From Chamaelirium japonicum (taxonomy: Eukaryota > Streptophyta > Magnoliopsida > Liliales > Melanthiaceae): a DNA stretch of 64,000 nucleotides. Below, one piece after another: positions 23,307-34,719 of the stretch (position 1 is its first letter; each line of letters begins with the position of its first letter). The stretch covers positions 50,733,633-50,797,632 of the forward strand of contig OX393550.1 in the NCBI GenBank assembly GCA_947650365.1. Reading direction: 5' to 3'. The notes below the pieces were generated by a model, which was not told where the DNA came from, did no database searches, and saw only the letters and a list, made by a program, of their open reading frames with translations. A program made the position numbers and the translations under genes.

Positions 23307-23596
23307 ATTATTTTTTTATGCAATGCTTTAAGCAGTAATCAATCTTGTACCATTGCGCAATCTCACTTTAAGCAAAGAAGGTTTCAGGGGCTTGATTTAA
23401 ATTTTGTAATTCAAGCAAGCTAGGTGTTTTAGGGCATTAAGAGCATCTCCAACGGGTTCCTAGACGAGTGACCTTTCGGAACTGTGGTGAAATAATGTAG
23501 GCCCCAGGTTGAAAACGATGATACAACGGGCTCCCCCACCATTTGTCGGAGTTGGTTTCTCCCTACTCTCACTGGTGCTGGCGAGAGTAGTAGGAA
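23307..23596. other. intergenic
   Basis: No gene. Nothing structured apart from the flanking hAT and TRIM. Confidence 0.5.
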
Positions 23597-23892
23597 TGTT
23601 GGAAGACTAGTTCGACCTCGGTAGAGTAGAGGGCGGAAACGATCCTTATATGTATGATGGGACCTCATCTCAATACTTGGGTTTCAGAGCCTAACCGTAC
23701 ACTCACCTGTTGGGTGTGGTTCCCGAACATCTATCATACACGTGACAAGGACCACAAAAGATTGACCTGCACGTGGGAGGGAGTGTTGGAAGATTAGTTC
23801 CCCCTTGATAAAGTAGAGGGCGGAAACGATCCTTATATGTATGATGGGATCTCATCTCAATACCTGAGTTTTGGGACTGAGGAAATCTCACA
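23597..23892 (+). mobile_element. TRIM retrotransposon, second copy, internally deleted
   Basis: Same family as 14141-14462. The 3' repeat is complete at 109 bp (23784-23892, TGTTGG...CA). The 5' repeat (from 23597) stops at about 23684. A deletion there joins its middle directly to CAGAGCC of the primer-binding site, removing the repeat end and most of the site. AGGAA and GGGAA flank it as a 5-bp target duplication with one change. Confidence 0.9.
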
Positions 23893-24132
23893 GGGAAGAG
23901 ATGTGGTGAGTCCTTCCTCTGGTTTGAATAAAACAAAATATCAAGAGTGCTTTTATTATTAATTTTCAAAAGTCTTGTTTTTGGCACTTGCTGCGTTGGC
24001 ATGCATGTTAGAAGCATATGGCACTTTTCAAGAAATATGGAGAAATTGTGTGGAGCCCATTGGAGTGCACTTTTTTTCCCACTCCTTGCATATGTGGCAT
24101 CTATGAGCCCCAAGAATAGGAAAGGATAATTA

Positions 24133-24375
24133 GGGGGTGTTTGGTATGTGGAACAGTTGTTCTCCTTAATCCTCTTCCAGAAGGGGTTATTACTGTCAAT
24201 TACTATTTTCAATGCAATTTGATGGTTCAGCTCTCTCATTGGTACAGAAACAGCGGGAGTGAGATTTTTTAGTTCCCAAGTCCTTCATTTCATCGGAACA
24301 ATTACTAGCCGTTAATTTCAAATCAGGAAATTCGGAATGGAAATAGGATGGTCCAGAATAATGCCAAACACCCCC
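24133..24375. mobile_element. Tourist-like (PIF/Harbinger) MITE, 243 bp
   Basis: Ends GGGGGTGTTTGGTA and (reversed) GGGGGTGTTTGGCA with the 3-bp target duplication TTA on both sides (24130-24132 and 24376-24378). End sequence and TTA duplication are the hallmarks of Tourist elements. It is non-coding. Confidence 0.9.
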
Positions 24376-24402
24376 TTAGCTGCTGCTACCTCCTCTCGTT
24401 TC

Positions 24403-24480
24403 GATCTTCGGACCTCCTTGAGCCCTTGCTCCATCGCCCTGCCTTTGACAGCTTGGCCGGTCCAGCAAAAAAAAAAAAAG
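24403..24480 (+). repeat. poly-A retroelement tail
   Basis: CTTGGCCGGTCCAGC followed by a run of A ending at about 24479. It resembles the tail near 10020-10035. The element body upstream is too short or too decayed to name. Confidence 0.35.
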
Positions 24481-24659
24481 GCAAGGAATCTGGGAGACCA
24501 TTAGAGATGCTCTAAGAAAGATAAATTCCTAATAAGAACATGCGTAGTTGGATGTTGTATGTGATCGATTAGTTTGACCCATTTTACATAGAAGTTGTAA
24601 TTAAAAAAAAATTTGATGTGATTCTCTCTTTTTATGGGTACAAAATATGGGTAATTGCT

Positions 24660-25430
24660 AGCAAAGGTCCTACCTGTTTGTTGAAGTAGCAGGCAGTAGG
24701 GCTGCAACTCGGGCGGGTTGGGTCAGGTTGGGGGTCAACCCAAGTCCAACCTAAATACTAAAACCTCCAATCCTAATCCAACCCAACCCAACCTACAACC
24801 CGAGATGCCCAACCCAAGTCCAACCTAAGAAAAAAAAAATTATACTCGGGTTGGGCTCGGGTTAGCCTGAGTTGGTAGGACGGGTCAGGTTGTGCAAGTT
24901 CGGGTATACTTATTGTTTAAAATTTTACCCTTTGGAAATTAAAATCTAAAAAAAACTTAAACTTGCTAACACTACTACCATACAACTTTTTTTGCATATC
25001 TATCCATGCAATTTACTAGATCATTAAATAATGTCTTTATTTGATAAGCAAGAAGCAAACAAATAGTATGGCTACTCAGGATGCTAGTAATTGTTGTCTA
25101 TATAACAAACTCATGATATGAGTACTCGAGATGCTTGTAATTGTTACCTATATATAACAAACTCATAGATATACATGAGTACTCAGGTTCGGGTTGGGTC
25201 AAATTGCCCGACATACCCCTCAACCCGAGCTCAAGCCCGACCCAAATTCAACTCGGGTTGTATTTTTCAACCCTAACCCAACCCAATCTTTAAATGCATT
25301 AGCCCAAACCCACCCAAAATTTGGATTAGGCTCGGGTTGGGTTGGGTTCAACCCGCCCAAGTTACAACCTTAGCGGGTAGGTCTTTTTTTTTCACCCCTG
25401 CTGACAACTTCAACGGATAGGACCTTTTTT
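24660..25430. mobile_element. inverted-repeat element containing a hAT MITE
   Basis: Sequence left of the inner MITE (about 24663-24696, CAAAGGTCCTACCTG...TTGAAGTAGCAGG) is the diverged reverse complement of that on its right (about 25398-25432, CCTGCTGACAACTTCAACG then ATAGGACCTTTTTTTG). The MITE therefore landed in the loop of an older palindromic element. The type of the outer element is unknown. Confidence 0.5.
24697..25372. mobile_element. hAT-type MITE, TAGGGCTGCAAC family, 676 bp
   Basis: Ends TAGGGCTGCAACTCGGGC and (reversed) TAAGGTTGTAACTTGGGC, with subterminal GGGTTGGG/CCCAACCC words. The flanking 8-mers GCAGGCAG and GCGGGTAG match at 6 of 8 positions. Its centre closely resembles that of 56364-56976. 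Confidence 0.8.
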
Positions 25431-25439
25431 TGTAAGAAA

Positions 25440-26042
25440 TATTCTACACAGAAGCAGACAATTGTCTCTATTATCGAGAATCAATAGCTTTGAAAACGAT
25501 AAACAAAGAGACCGTATGCGGAAACGGTGGATCGAAACGTACCTCCCGCCATAATTTGTCGGGTGATGACGATTCACAATTGAATTGATGCAGACAAGTC
25601 TTCTTTTCACGAGATTCTGATTGCGATGGAGGAAAAAGTAGCTAGCGACGAGATCCGATGATCCCAGGTTTCGCCTTCAACTCTGGTTCTTCTTGGCGAT
25701 CGAAAACCCGTGAAGACCCATAAGATCGACGAAACAAAAGAGGAATCGGGATGTCATAAATCCTCTCTCTATTGTGATCTAAGGGGAGAACAAAACCTTG
25801 AAAGGGGGAGAAGTGGCAACCGTACCTTCTCTCTCTCTGTGTGTGTGTGTGTGTGTGTGTGAAAAACTAAGAGCACCAAAGGAGAGGGGGGCTGCGATTT
25901 TTGCAGTCCTCTCTCTCTCTCTGTTTGGTTTCGGAGGAGAAGCGAACGGGAGAGAAGAAGGGGAGAGGGGCTGTACTAGCCGGCCCCTTTCTATGGTACC
26001 TGCGGACGGACGGAAGAGAGGGGGAGGGTAGATCGTACAAAT

Positions 26043-26111
<69 letters not shown>

Positions 26112-26603
26112 TCGGTTTCTGCACGCCAAGCTCACCCCACGGACCGGATGGCAAGGATTGGCAACCCCCCCCCCCCTAAATCCCTGTAGACCACAACTCC
26201 CATGTGTTTTCTCGTTTCCTCAAGAGGGTCTCCTATAGAGTTTGTGTTAGCTAATGAGATGCGTTACGTGTGACGCATTCTCGTTACACCGGAGTTGGGA
26301 TTAGGGTTGACTAAGAGGGATCCGAACGCACTCAAACCCTAAAACTAATCCTGACACCTATAGGATTAGGGTTAGTTCAAGTTGACTTAACCACATAATT
26401 CTGAGTCCGACCTATTACCCACTAAACCAACCGAGTCTAAGACCAGCTGGGTGAAGTCGAGCCAAAACCCAATATTTTTCACAATGACCCATGTTTTGTA
26501 TCCTTTTAACCTATTATGTTATTTGTAAAATTGTTGTTCTTTTTATTCTCAACATAGTAGTTCCCGGATATTCATCCTATAGATGTCATGATCAAGAAGC
26601 ATA

Positions 26604-26640
<37 letters not shown>

Positions 26641-26830
26641 TTTAGTTTTACTTTGTTCTGGCATTTGTATTAAGAGATTTTAGTTTTACTTTGTTCCCGC
26701 ATTTGTATTAAATGTAAAGACCTTAACTTAGTCGCCGCGAACCACGATATCCCCTTGGTTCAGGGTCCAGTCTTCGACACCTGTTATTTTCGTCCATTTG
26801 AAGGGTTTTGAATTGTTGAGATCTACATGC
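25440..26830. other. unassigned, microsatellite-rich
   Basis: No recognisable coding sequence. It contains (GT)n at 25837-25860, (CT)n at 26045-26108 and (GT)n(GA)n at 26607-26639, and a tandem duplication of about 47 bp (about 26640-26712, unit with TTTAGTTTTACTTTGTTC). Long Arg/Glu and Ser/Leu frames over the dinucleotide runs are artefacts. Confidence 0.5.
26045..26108. repeat. (CT)n microsatellite
   Basis: About 32 CT units, uninterrupted. Confidence 0.95.
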
Positions 26831-27031
26831 CACCATGAGAATCTTAGGGGGATCCCATCATAAGGACCGGTTGATCAAACGGGTGGAGACAGATGTCGAT
26901 GGCTGGATTGGTGATTCCGTGGTTCGGGACGACTATTTTAAGTCGTTCGTATTAAATGGGGTTGGTGTGCTACTACTCTTCATGGTTCATTTATTGGGAA
27001 TGCCTTCGTCTCTTCACGTTTACTTTGACAT

Positions 27032-27131
27032 TTGGGGTCCAGGCCGAACCCCCCCCTCAGTCTTCTCTTCTTTAATAAACAGGTAGGGGTCCAGGCCGAA
27101 CCCCCCTTCATTGATTTCTTAAAAAAAAAAA
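27032..27131 (+). mobile_element. minimal 5'-truncated LINE tail (100 bp)
   Basis: Carries TTTAATAAACAGGTAGGGGT, CCAGGCCGAACCCCCC (twice) and CATTGATTTCTTA then poly-A. A 10-bp target duplication ACTTTGACAT (27022-27031 and 27132-27141) flanks it. The same LINE family as 12676-13054. Confidence 0.75.
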
Positions 27132-27179
27132 ACTTTGACATCTTGGAATGACTTGAAAAGGTTGGTGATGGTTTATATA

Positions 27180-27378
27180 GAAAAATTTGACGATCAGCTT
27201 TGACGATCTGTAACTACGACTGACCAGTAATATTGTGCCACATAGGGGTAAGGAGGTAATTTGAATCCTAATATAAAAAATTACCTCCTTAGTCTCTTCA
27301 AATTACCTCCCTATGTGATGCAATGCCACTGGTGGTCAAAGTTACCGGTCGTCAAAGCCTGCTGTCAAATTTCTTTTC
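27180..27378. mobile_element. Mutator-like foldback MITE, 199 bp
   Basis: Two inverted arms of about 90 bp (GAAAAATTTGACGATC..., AGCTTTGACGATCTG, CACATAGGGG, GGAGGTAATTTGA) meet at a short centre. The 12-bp direct repeat ATGGTTTATATA lies on both sides (27168-27179 and 27379-27390). Long arms and a target duplication of 9-12 bp fit Mutator-like elements. Confidence 0.75.
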
Positions 27379-27551
27379 ATGGTTTATATATCTTCCCATG
27401 CATTGCAAATGAAAACTCATAATTTCTTCGAGTACTCACATGGTTCCTTCCCTGAAATTTTTTTTTTTGGAGAAGATGACATATTGGAGGGATTTCTCAA
27501 GCTATGGCTCATTGGTTTGTGAAGAACATTGTATTTATTTTTGCTACAAAA

Positions 27552-27552
27552 T

Positions 27553-27612
<60 letters not shown>

Positions 27613-27628
27613 CCTCCCTCTCTCTCTG
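27552..27628. repeat. (CT)n microsatellite
   Basis: About 28 CT units, then CCCT-interrupted CT. Confidence 0.95.
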
Positions 27629-27668
27629 TGACACGTGTTCTTCTACACCCTTTCAGTCATCGTAGGTG

Positions 27669-27910
27669 TGTTAGGAATATCCCGATCTCACTTTGACTAA
27701 GAGAGTAGTCGACCTCCATTAGAGACCTAGCCCATCAAACACCCATTAGATTTTTATTATTAATTTGTTAGTTAGTTTGTCATTTTCACCGCATTTATTA
27801 GGATGCAAGCTGGTTCATTATATAAGAACATTTCCCTTCTCTTTTATGGTTATGAACGATATTAATAAAATTTACTTGATTGCATTGATCTTGGATCTGA
27901 TTCCATCAGA
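27669..27910 (+). repeat. candidate LTR or solo LTR
   Basis: Begins TGTTAGGAATATCC and contains a TATA box (TTATATAAG at 27818-27826) and AATAAA (27862 region). It ends near GATCTGATTCCATCA. The layout is that of a short copia LTR, but no proper primer-binding site follows, so this is tentative. Confidence 0.35.
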
Positions 27911-28017
27911 AAAAGATTCCTCGAATCCGGTGGAATAAAGAATCAAAGATTCACTCCTTCTTGTCTTCTCCCCGCTGTTAATTCTTCCAATTTTAAATCT
28001 TGGTTGTTTGAGCATCA

Positions 28018-28568
28018 TCAATGAAGAACGAGAAATAAAGAATCAAAGAAGAAGTTGAGAGCAAGAAAGATGAGAAGAAGCAGCTTCAAGGTTTCTTTTC
28101 GTTCTCTCATTCTCTCTCTCTTCTTCTCCCGTGAGCAGCCGCCCCACTTCCACTGTCCGTGTAACAAGAACGACCCCTGCGGGCACCTTATTACAGAAAT
28201 AAACATCAGCAACCATCAAGGGCACCCCCAACTTAGGACATGACTTCAAAATAGAAGCTGTACAACTTCCCTGTGCTACCAAAAAACTGCACATAGGTCA
28301 CAAGATCATCATTAGTAACAAACTGGCCAATGGAGGTTAAGGCATTAGCTAGAGATTTTGCGTGAAGGAGATATTGAGAGATGGAGCGGTTGTCATGTTG
28401 CAGAGATAGGAGACGGATGCGGATGGTGTAGGCGTTGGTGACGGACTGTTGGGTGAAGTGATGTTCAAGGGAGGTCCAGATATCATGGGAAAATGGAAGA
28501 CCAACAACTAACCCTAAAATGGGTTCGAGAGAGCGGCGTTAATGAGAGAGTTTGGTCAGTGCGATAGC
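28018..28568 (-). pseudogene. outer copia gag, distal part
   Basis: On the minus strand: DIWTSLEHHFTQQSVTNAYT, LLSLQHDNRSISQYLLHAKS, then GQFVTNDDLVTYVQFFG. This is the conserved gag/UBN2 pattern (W-x-x-L...F-x-x-x-S, I-x-x-Y, G-x-x-V-x-x-D-D-L-V) of small copia elements of the Ale/Retrofit kind. It continues the gag N-terminus found at 40077-40320. The two halves were parted by the element at 28569-40071. Leftward of about 28240 the homology stops. Confidence 0.8.
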
Positions 28569-30667
28569 TGTTGGAGAAATCCAATGATAGAGACTCGTAA
28601 TGGAAGCGATTTGCCTGTCAAAAGGCCGTACGTGGTGCACGTTACACGATTAAAACTTTCATTGAAATTAATCTATATGTGCATGCACATGAATCGAACA
28701 CTCTAATGGTAATCTAGCATGTATACAATTGAATCTATGCTAGAACTACATGTTAGAGTATTACATACCTTTCGTGCGGATCTTTTAACCGTGAAGAATT
28801 GTCTTCTTTGTCGATGAAGACAGAAGATTGTCTGCGAAGAAACTGACGATACACGAGAGGATAAAGCCTTCTTTGTTCATCTGATCTCACACGATGCATG
28901 GCACGTCAACGAAGGATCTTTAAGTACCTCCTTACTTTGGCCCTTCTCTGTCTATGAAACACCATGCAAGGAAGACATGTTGAGATCTAAGGTCGCAAAC
29001 GAGGCTAGGAGAGAGAAGAGAGATGGAGAGATAAAGAGAGGGCCAGTCAAGGCTTGCACTAGAACCGCCCCCCCTCTCCCCTTGCTCCTTTTATAAGGTC
29101 GCCCCCCCCCCCCCCCCCTATGTAGCTTGTGCAACTTGATCAGGTCGGCCCTCCTTTTACCTCTCTCTTTGTCTCTATCTCTTCCTAACTTCTAGGGGTT
29201 GAAAACCCTAAGTCAAACCCCTCATCCTTATCCTCTTTGACCAGCCCCTATTATGGAGGTAACAACCTTCTATAAACTAGGGGGCCGACCTTGTTAGTCT
29301 TACAACACATAGGGCTGCCCCCTAGTCCATGGTGACGCTTAGTTTTCCAAAATGCCCTCATGGCACTAGTTAGTCGTCCTACGTTTATGAGAACTTGCAC
29401 GATACACACAAGTGGGTTTCACTAGTGATTTCACTATTTACAGGGGTGCCCTTAGTAAACATATAAGTTGCCCCTAGTAAAGTCAACTAGTCAACTCACA
29501 ACATGTCCCAGTGCATCGCAACCATGTGGCGGAGTCCACTTATGGTAAGGGATGATTATGTGTGTCTCTGTATCACTATAAGTGGAAAACGCACAAACAG
29601 AGTTATGCATCTACCGGCACTAGTGTGATACATACACAAAGCGTAGGGTTGAACTTTTTTACTTCTTCTAATTGTGTCCTGTGTTTTGAGAAGATGGTTC
29701 AAGGACCGTACATAATGTAGATAACGTGAAACCTTCACGGTCCAAATTTTATGGCTTCCAACTCAGACTTGATTGACACACTATCCGAATATACCATCGA
29801 TCCTCCGAGTTCGTATTAACCTACGTAGGCACTCAGAGTGTGACACAGGCTACACTCTAATTCACCCAGATGTTTTATGTTCTCTCGTATACCCTGCTCT
29901 TCGCTTAGTAATGGTAAACTCATTGTCCCTTTACTTGGTGTCATGATACATTTCAATCAGTGTAGAACATCGTCAGACTCGAGAGCTCATTTGAGTTAGT
30001 TTCTTCTTGGTTGACTACATACGTCATATCTTCGATTACCCTATCGAGTAATTAGATCTGGTCAATAGTTCAACTGATGACCACTAGGCCAGGATTTAAT
30101 ACGACGTAAGTCAAACCAAGGAATGCACCTCCTGTTAGGGATGTAGATGGCCTATAGGGGTGATACATTGATGCGACACCAGTCAGGTAACCCAGTACAT
30201 CGTGGTTTTGGGTCACGTAATTGAACCCTTACATATTGGTACAACAAAGTACCACACAACTAGTTAGCCCACCGGTCGTGGTTCCTAAGGATTTAGAACC
30301 GTTTTATTCTAAACAGAAACATGGCTTAGTGCACTAGTGTCTGCTCACTGATTTGTGCACCGTGTTGGTTTTGTTAGGCCATAGATACTGTACTTGGTGA
30401 TGACAATGGCGAAGACATCCATTCTCTGTTATCCCAACAGCTTAACATGATTAGGCGACCAACCTGATCATAGTTGCGAACTGATTTAGATTATATAGGA
30501 CCAATTCATTTAGTCTCCTACTTAGTAAACTATCATATAGTCATGGTTCTCTGTTCTATTAAGAACACTCAATTGTGTTACGTACCAATATGATCTCATA
30601 TAACATTCATCATTTATTAATAGTTTAAAATAGAGTTTTACAAACTTAGAACATACCAATTCCAATA
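28569..30667 (-). repeat. 3' LTR of nested copia (2,099 bp)
   Basis: Matches 36250-40071 (minus the inserted solo LTR) end to end with moderate divergence. It ends at CCAATA where the partner has CCAACA. A purine run AAGTAGGAGA just inside (30668-30680, minus) is the likely polypurine tract. Confidence 0.9.
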
Positions 30668-30681
30668 ATCTCCTACTTGGT

Positions 30682-32060
30682 CTAGTGAAGTAAAACAGTT
30701 TTGACTCCCATCGCGTCCATATATCGCTTGAATACCTTAGTAGGTATCGTCTTTGTAAAGGGACCGACAATATTATCTGCAGATGCAATCTTTGTCACCT
30801 CTACTCGCCTTTGCTTTTGAAACTGCCAAATCAAGTAGAATTTGAGCTCAATGTGTTTCCCCTTCTGGTGGTGCCTTGGCTCCTTAACCTGTGCTACGGC
30901 TTCATTATTGTCGCAATAAAGCATGATAGGTAACTGAGCTTCTGGTACGTTCCCTAAGTTGGTAAAGAATTCCTTGAGCCATACCTCTATTGCTGTTTCT
31001 GGTACGCACCCGAAGTCCATAAGAAATTTCTTGAACCATTCCTCTTCATAAAGTCAAAATCTTTATATCCAATCGGCGTTAGTTTCTCTGAAGTGTAAAC
31101 GGACTTATAGTCCCATATCTGAAAAAGATACTTGTGTATACACTTCATAGCTATCCAGTGAGCTGGATTTGGATTAGACTAAAACTGACTCATCATGCCT
31201 ACTACGAAACATATATCTGGTCTTGTGCAATACATAACATACATTAGGCTACCCACTACCGAAGTATAAGATACCTTTTGCATTTTTGATCTCTCCTTAG
31301 ATATCTTAGGACTTTGATCCTTAGACAATTTCAAGACATGTCTCAATGGCATGAAAACCTTCTTGGTGTCTTGCATGTCAAATCTAGTCATACCTTATTT
31401 ATGTGTGCGGCCTATAACAACGAGAGAATCATATTTTTGACGATCTCATGTTATCTTGATCCCTAAAACATAACTTACTTCACCTAGGTCTTTCATATCG
31501 AACTGTGTTGACAACTAGACATTTACCGTTGATAATATTCATATATCATTCCTAATAAGCATAATATTATCTATGTAAAGTATCAAATACACCACTATAA
31601 TTTTTGTCACTTCTCTTGTACACACATGGTTCATCCTCATTTTGAGAAAATCCATATGGCTGAACTGCCTAATCAAAACTGTATTCTAACATCTAGATAC
31701 TTGTTTCAGTATATAAATAAACATTTAAAACTTGCAAACTAGATGCTTATGAACCTCTGATTCAAAGACTGAAAGATGTATCATGTAAGTATCCTCTTCC
31801 AAATCCCCATTGAGGAATGCTGTCTTGATATCTATTTGCCAGATCTTTCAATTATAATGTGCTGTAATAGATAGAAGAATCTGAATAGACTTAATCATGG
31901 CTGCCATCGAGAAAGTTCGTTAAAGTTGATTCCTTCTCTTTGGGTATAACTCTTGATAACTAATATACCTTTATAAATCTTAACAGAACCATCAGATCCT
32001 CTCTTCGTCTTTTACATCCACTTATACCCAATATGTTTAATATTAGATGATAGTGTAACA
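30682..32060 (-). pseudogene. nested copia reverse transcriptase and RNase H
   Basis: RNase H blocks LYCDNNEAVAQ and KHIELKFYLIW lie at 30682-31020. SVVGSLMYVMYCTRPDICF-type sequence lies at 31179-31391. The catalytic box reads LYIDNIML (YIDN at 31567-31578, minus) instead of YVDD, so the second catalytic Asp is lost. Upstream RT sequence to about 32060 is broken by stops. Confidence 0.85.
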
Positions 32061-32299
32061 AGAGTCAAGACATCGTCATAAGATTTAAATGCGATATCTG
32101 CCTCCATAGCCTTTTACCAATCAGAGATGTCAGAAGCTCAGTGGATCATCTTCCTGACCCTCTGGATCAACTAATAAGGTTTTTCTATAGTATCTGTTAG
32201 GAGCTCTGATGTTTCTTCCACTGTGACGAGGTGGTGGTAGTACTAAGTGATTAGGTTCTACATTATCTGGTATATTAGTGTCTGTAATGTTAACTCCAC

Positions 32300-33260
32300 T
32301 ATGCTTTCGGATGTGTATTCTCCATTAGTATCCAGTAGTTCGTCCAGAACACCTTACTAGTAGGATTGTGGTATATAATATAATTTGCTATAGAAAGATG
32401 ATATTTATAAAGATGATTATCTTATTGTCCTCGGGATCATAAAATAGTCTATCGTTGGTCTTCAAGGGATACCCTACAAACAGACATACTCTGGATTTAG
32501 ATTCCATCTTATCCCCCTTATCCTTCTGCACATGTGCAGGATATCCCCATTTTATGAAAAGTTGTACCATTGGCTTTCGCATCGACTATAGCTCTATAGG
32601 GGTCTGAGGCACGGACTTAGATAGAATGTGGTTCAAAATATATATTGTTGTCTATAAGGCATATCCACAAAAGGTCGTTAGTAAACTGGAGTAACTTATC
32701 ATGTTGTGAACCATGTCCAACATGGTTCGATTCATTCTCTTGAAAACTTCATTCTGTTATGGGATTCCTAAAGTAATTGATAGGGATATATATAATCCTA
32801 TGCTCCACTAAATATCCAAGGAACTCGTTAGATTGGTACTTGCCACCTCGATCAGATCAAAGAGCTTTAATATATTTGTCTGTTTGTTTTTCTACTCCGA
32901 TTTTGAATTCTTTGAACTTATCAAAATACTTTGACTTTTGATACATCAGATAAATGTAACCATATCTTTGACTTTTGATACATCAGATAAATGTAACCAT
33001 ATCTTGAGTAATCATCAGTAAAAGTGATGAAACACTCATAGCCTCCTATCGCATTGACGCTCATAGGTCCACAAACATCTGAATAAATTAATGCCAATAT
33101 CTCAATGGCTGTTACTCCCTTGGCTTTAAAGGCCTTTTTGATTATTTTGCTCTCGATGCAGAACTCTGCTGTAGGAAGGATCTTCAAATGATCTGTTTCT
33201 AGAAGTTCGGCCTTCACTAGTCTATGGATCCTGTCTGAGGTAATATGCCCAAGTCGTAAG
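32300..33260 (-). pseudogene. nested copia integrase
   Basis: IYSDVCGPMSVNAIGGYECF followed by ITFTDDYSRYGYIYLM (32921-33217) is the copia integrase core with its first two acidic positions. GYPAHVQKDKGDKMESKSRV and CLFVGYP (32388-32582) are its C-terminal part. A 37-bp tandem duplication (32929-32965 and 32966-33002) shifts the frame inside the core. Confidence 0.82.
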
Positions 33261-33699
33261 TGCCATAATTAAGTTAAATTTTTTAAAGGTTTCTTATGCT
33301 TAAATAAATTAGTATGGAATACTGAATTCATTATGTTTTCTTTTTCTAAATTAGGATTGAAATTATAAAGATTATTTTAACTATTTCTCTTAACACAAAA
33401 GTTTCATTCAGGTTAAATGACACATCAGAAGTGTCAAAATAATTTGAATAACCTTCATTAACCAAAGAGAAAATGAATATAGTTTTGTCTCATAGAGACG
33501 ATTCATAGAAAACACCTCTATGAGTCACAATCTTATTATTAAAAAAATTGAGAGTAACATCTCCAACGGTGTCAACAGTTACCACAACCTTAGTTCCCAT
33601 CCTCAAAATCATCTCCTCATCAAGCAAGCTTCTATTTTTCGGAAACACTGAAGAGAGTTACAGGTATGGTTAATGGACCAAGAGTACACAATCCAACTA

Positions 33700-34346
33700 G
33701 CAAAAAACTGTTACTTGAAAGAAATGATTTAACAATGAAGAGTTGTAGATTACCTTCCTTGATTTTCTTAGGCTTCTTACAGCCCTTCTTCCAATGCCCT
33801 TCTCACTACACCGAAAGTACTTGGTGCCTGATTTCTTTGATTCACCAAATCTAGAGGTCCCCACAGAGTTCTGCATAGGTGCTGACTTAGGTTTCTTCTT
33901 GAGTTTCTTACTCTGAGTTTTATTAGTCTTTTAAAGGATCTATGTTGCACGTGAAATGCTTCTCCCTTCTACTTAAAGCCATTCTCGGCTACCTGGAGAG
34001 TTCCCAAAAACTTCGCATTTGTCATCCCCAACTTATTTAAATTAAATTTAGTGACAAAGCCTTCAAAGACTCTAGAGAGTGACGAGATGAAGTTGTCTGT
34101 TATCACCTCGTCATCTAGTACAATGTTCATAGGTACTAGTTCATTATGAAATCCAAACATTTTCAATATATTCCAAACCAGCATCTCTTCGGACATCTTT
34201 GTGCCAACGAGTTTATTGATGGTGAGGTATCGTGTAATACAATTGTGACTCTCAAACATCTTATTCAAGTACAACATCATGTCAGAAGCATCAGAAATAT
34301 CATCGACTTGCTTCTGTAGAGTTATTTGCAAGGATGTTATTAGCAC
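33700..34346 (-). pseudogene. nested copia gag with degenerate zinc knuckle
   Basis: The gag region (33969-34346) has DDISDASDMMLYLNKMF, KMSEEMLVWNILKMFGF and FNLNKLGMTNAKF, a pattern shared with copia gags of the UBN2 family. Downstream (about 33745-33810) is a knuckle reading YFRCSEKGHWKKGC, where the first cysteine has become Tyr. Confidence 0.75.
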
Positions 34347-34719
34347 TTACATTTTTTACTAGAATCTTTCCAGTCAATGAACACCTTAATCTGTGCCTCT
34401 TTGGCATTGGGTCCCGGTAAGTTTGACTCATGGTCATTAAAGGCTGCTATATGTTTATCAATACTCAAGACCAAATAGAGATTATACTTTCAATCCTTAT
34501 AGTTAGGACCAATAAGTTTTTAGTCATTCATGATAGCGGACAGGGGGTCTAACTTGTTTATCTGAAAACAAAGGATTGGATGATGAGAACACATGAAAAT
34601 TTATTTTATAGATTTTTAAAACAAGCCAATTATATCCAAATATCAGTACTACCGTCAAGTAAGATCTCAAAATCGGATACACCAGCCCAAGAGGGCAATG
34701 CGCAACATCATTCATTCAC

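Noticed and set aside
28043-28294. A lipid-transfer-protein-like KVPAG stretch on the minus strand
   Set aside because: Only a few residues fit, no cysteine pattern is present, and the frame overlaps copia gag debris.
28952-30788. Several short frames within the 2.1-kb LTR and its copies
   Set aside because: They lie in LTR sequence, differ between LTR copies and match no protein.
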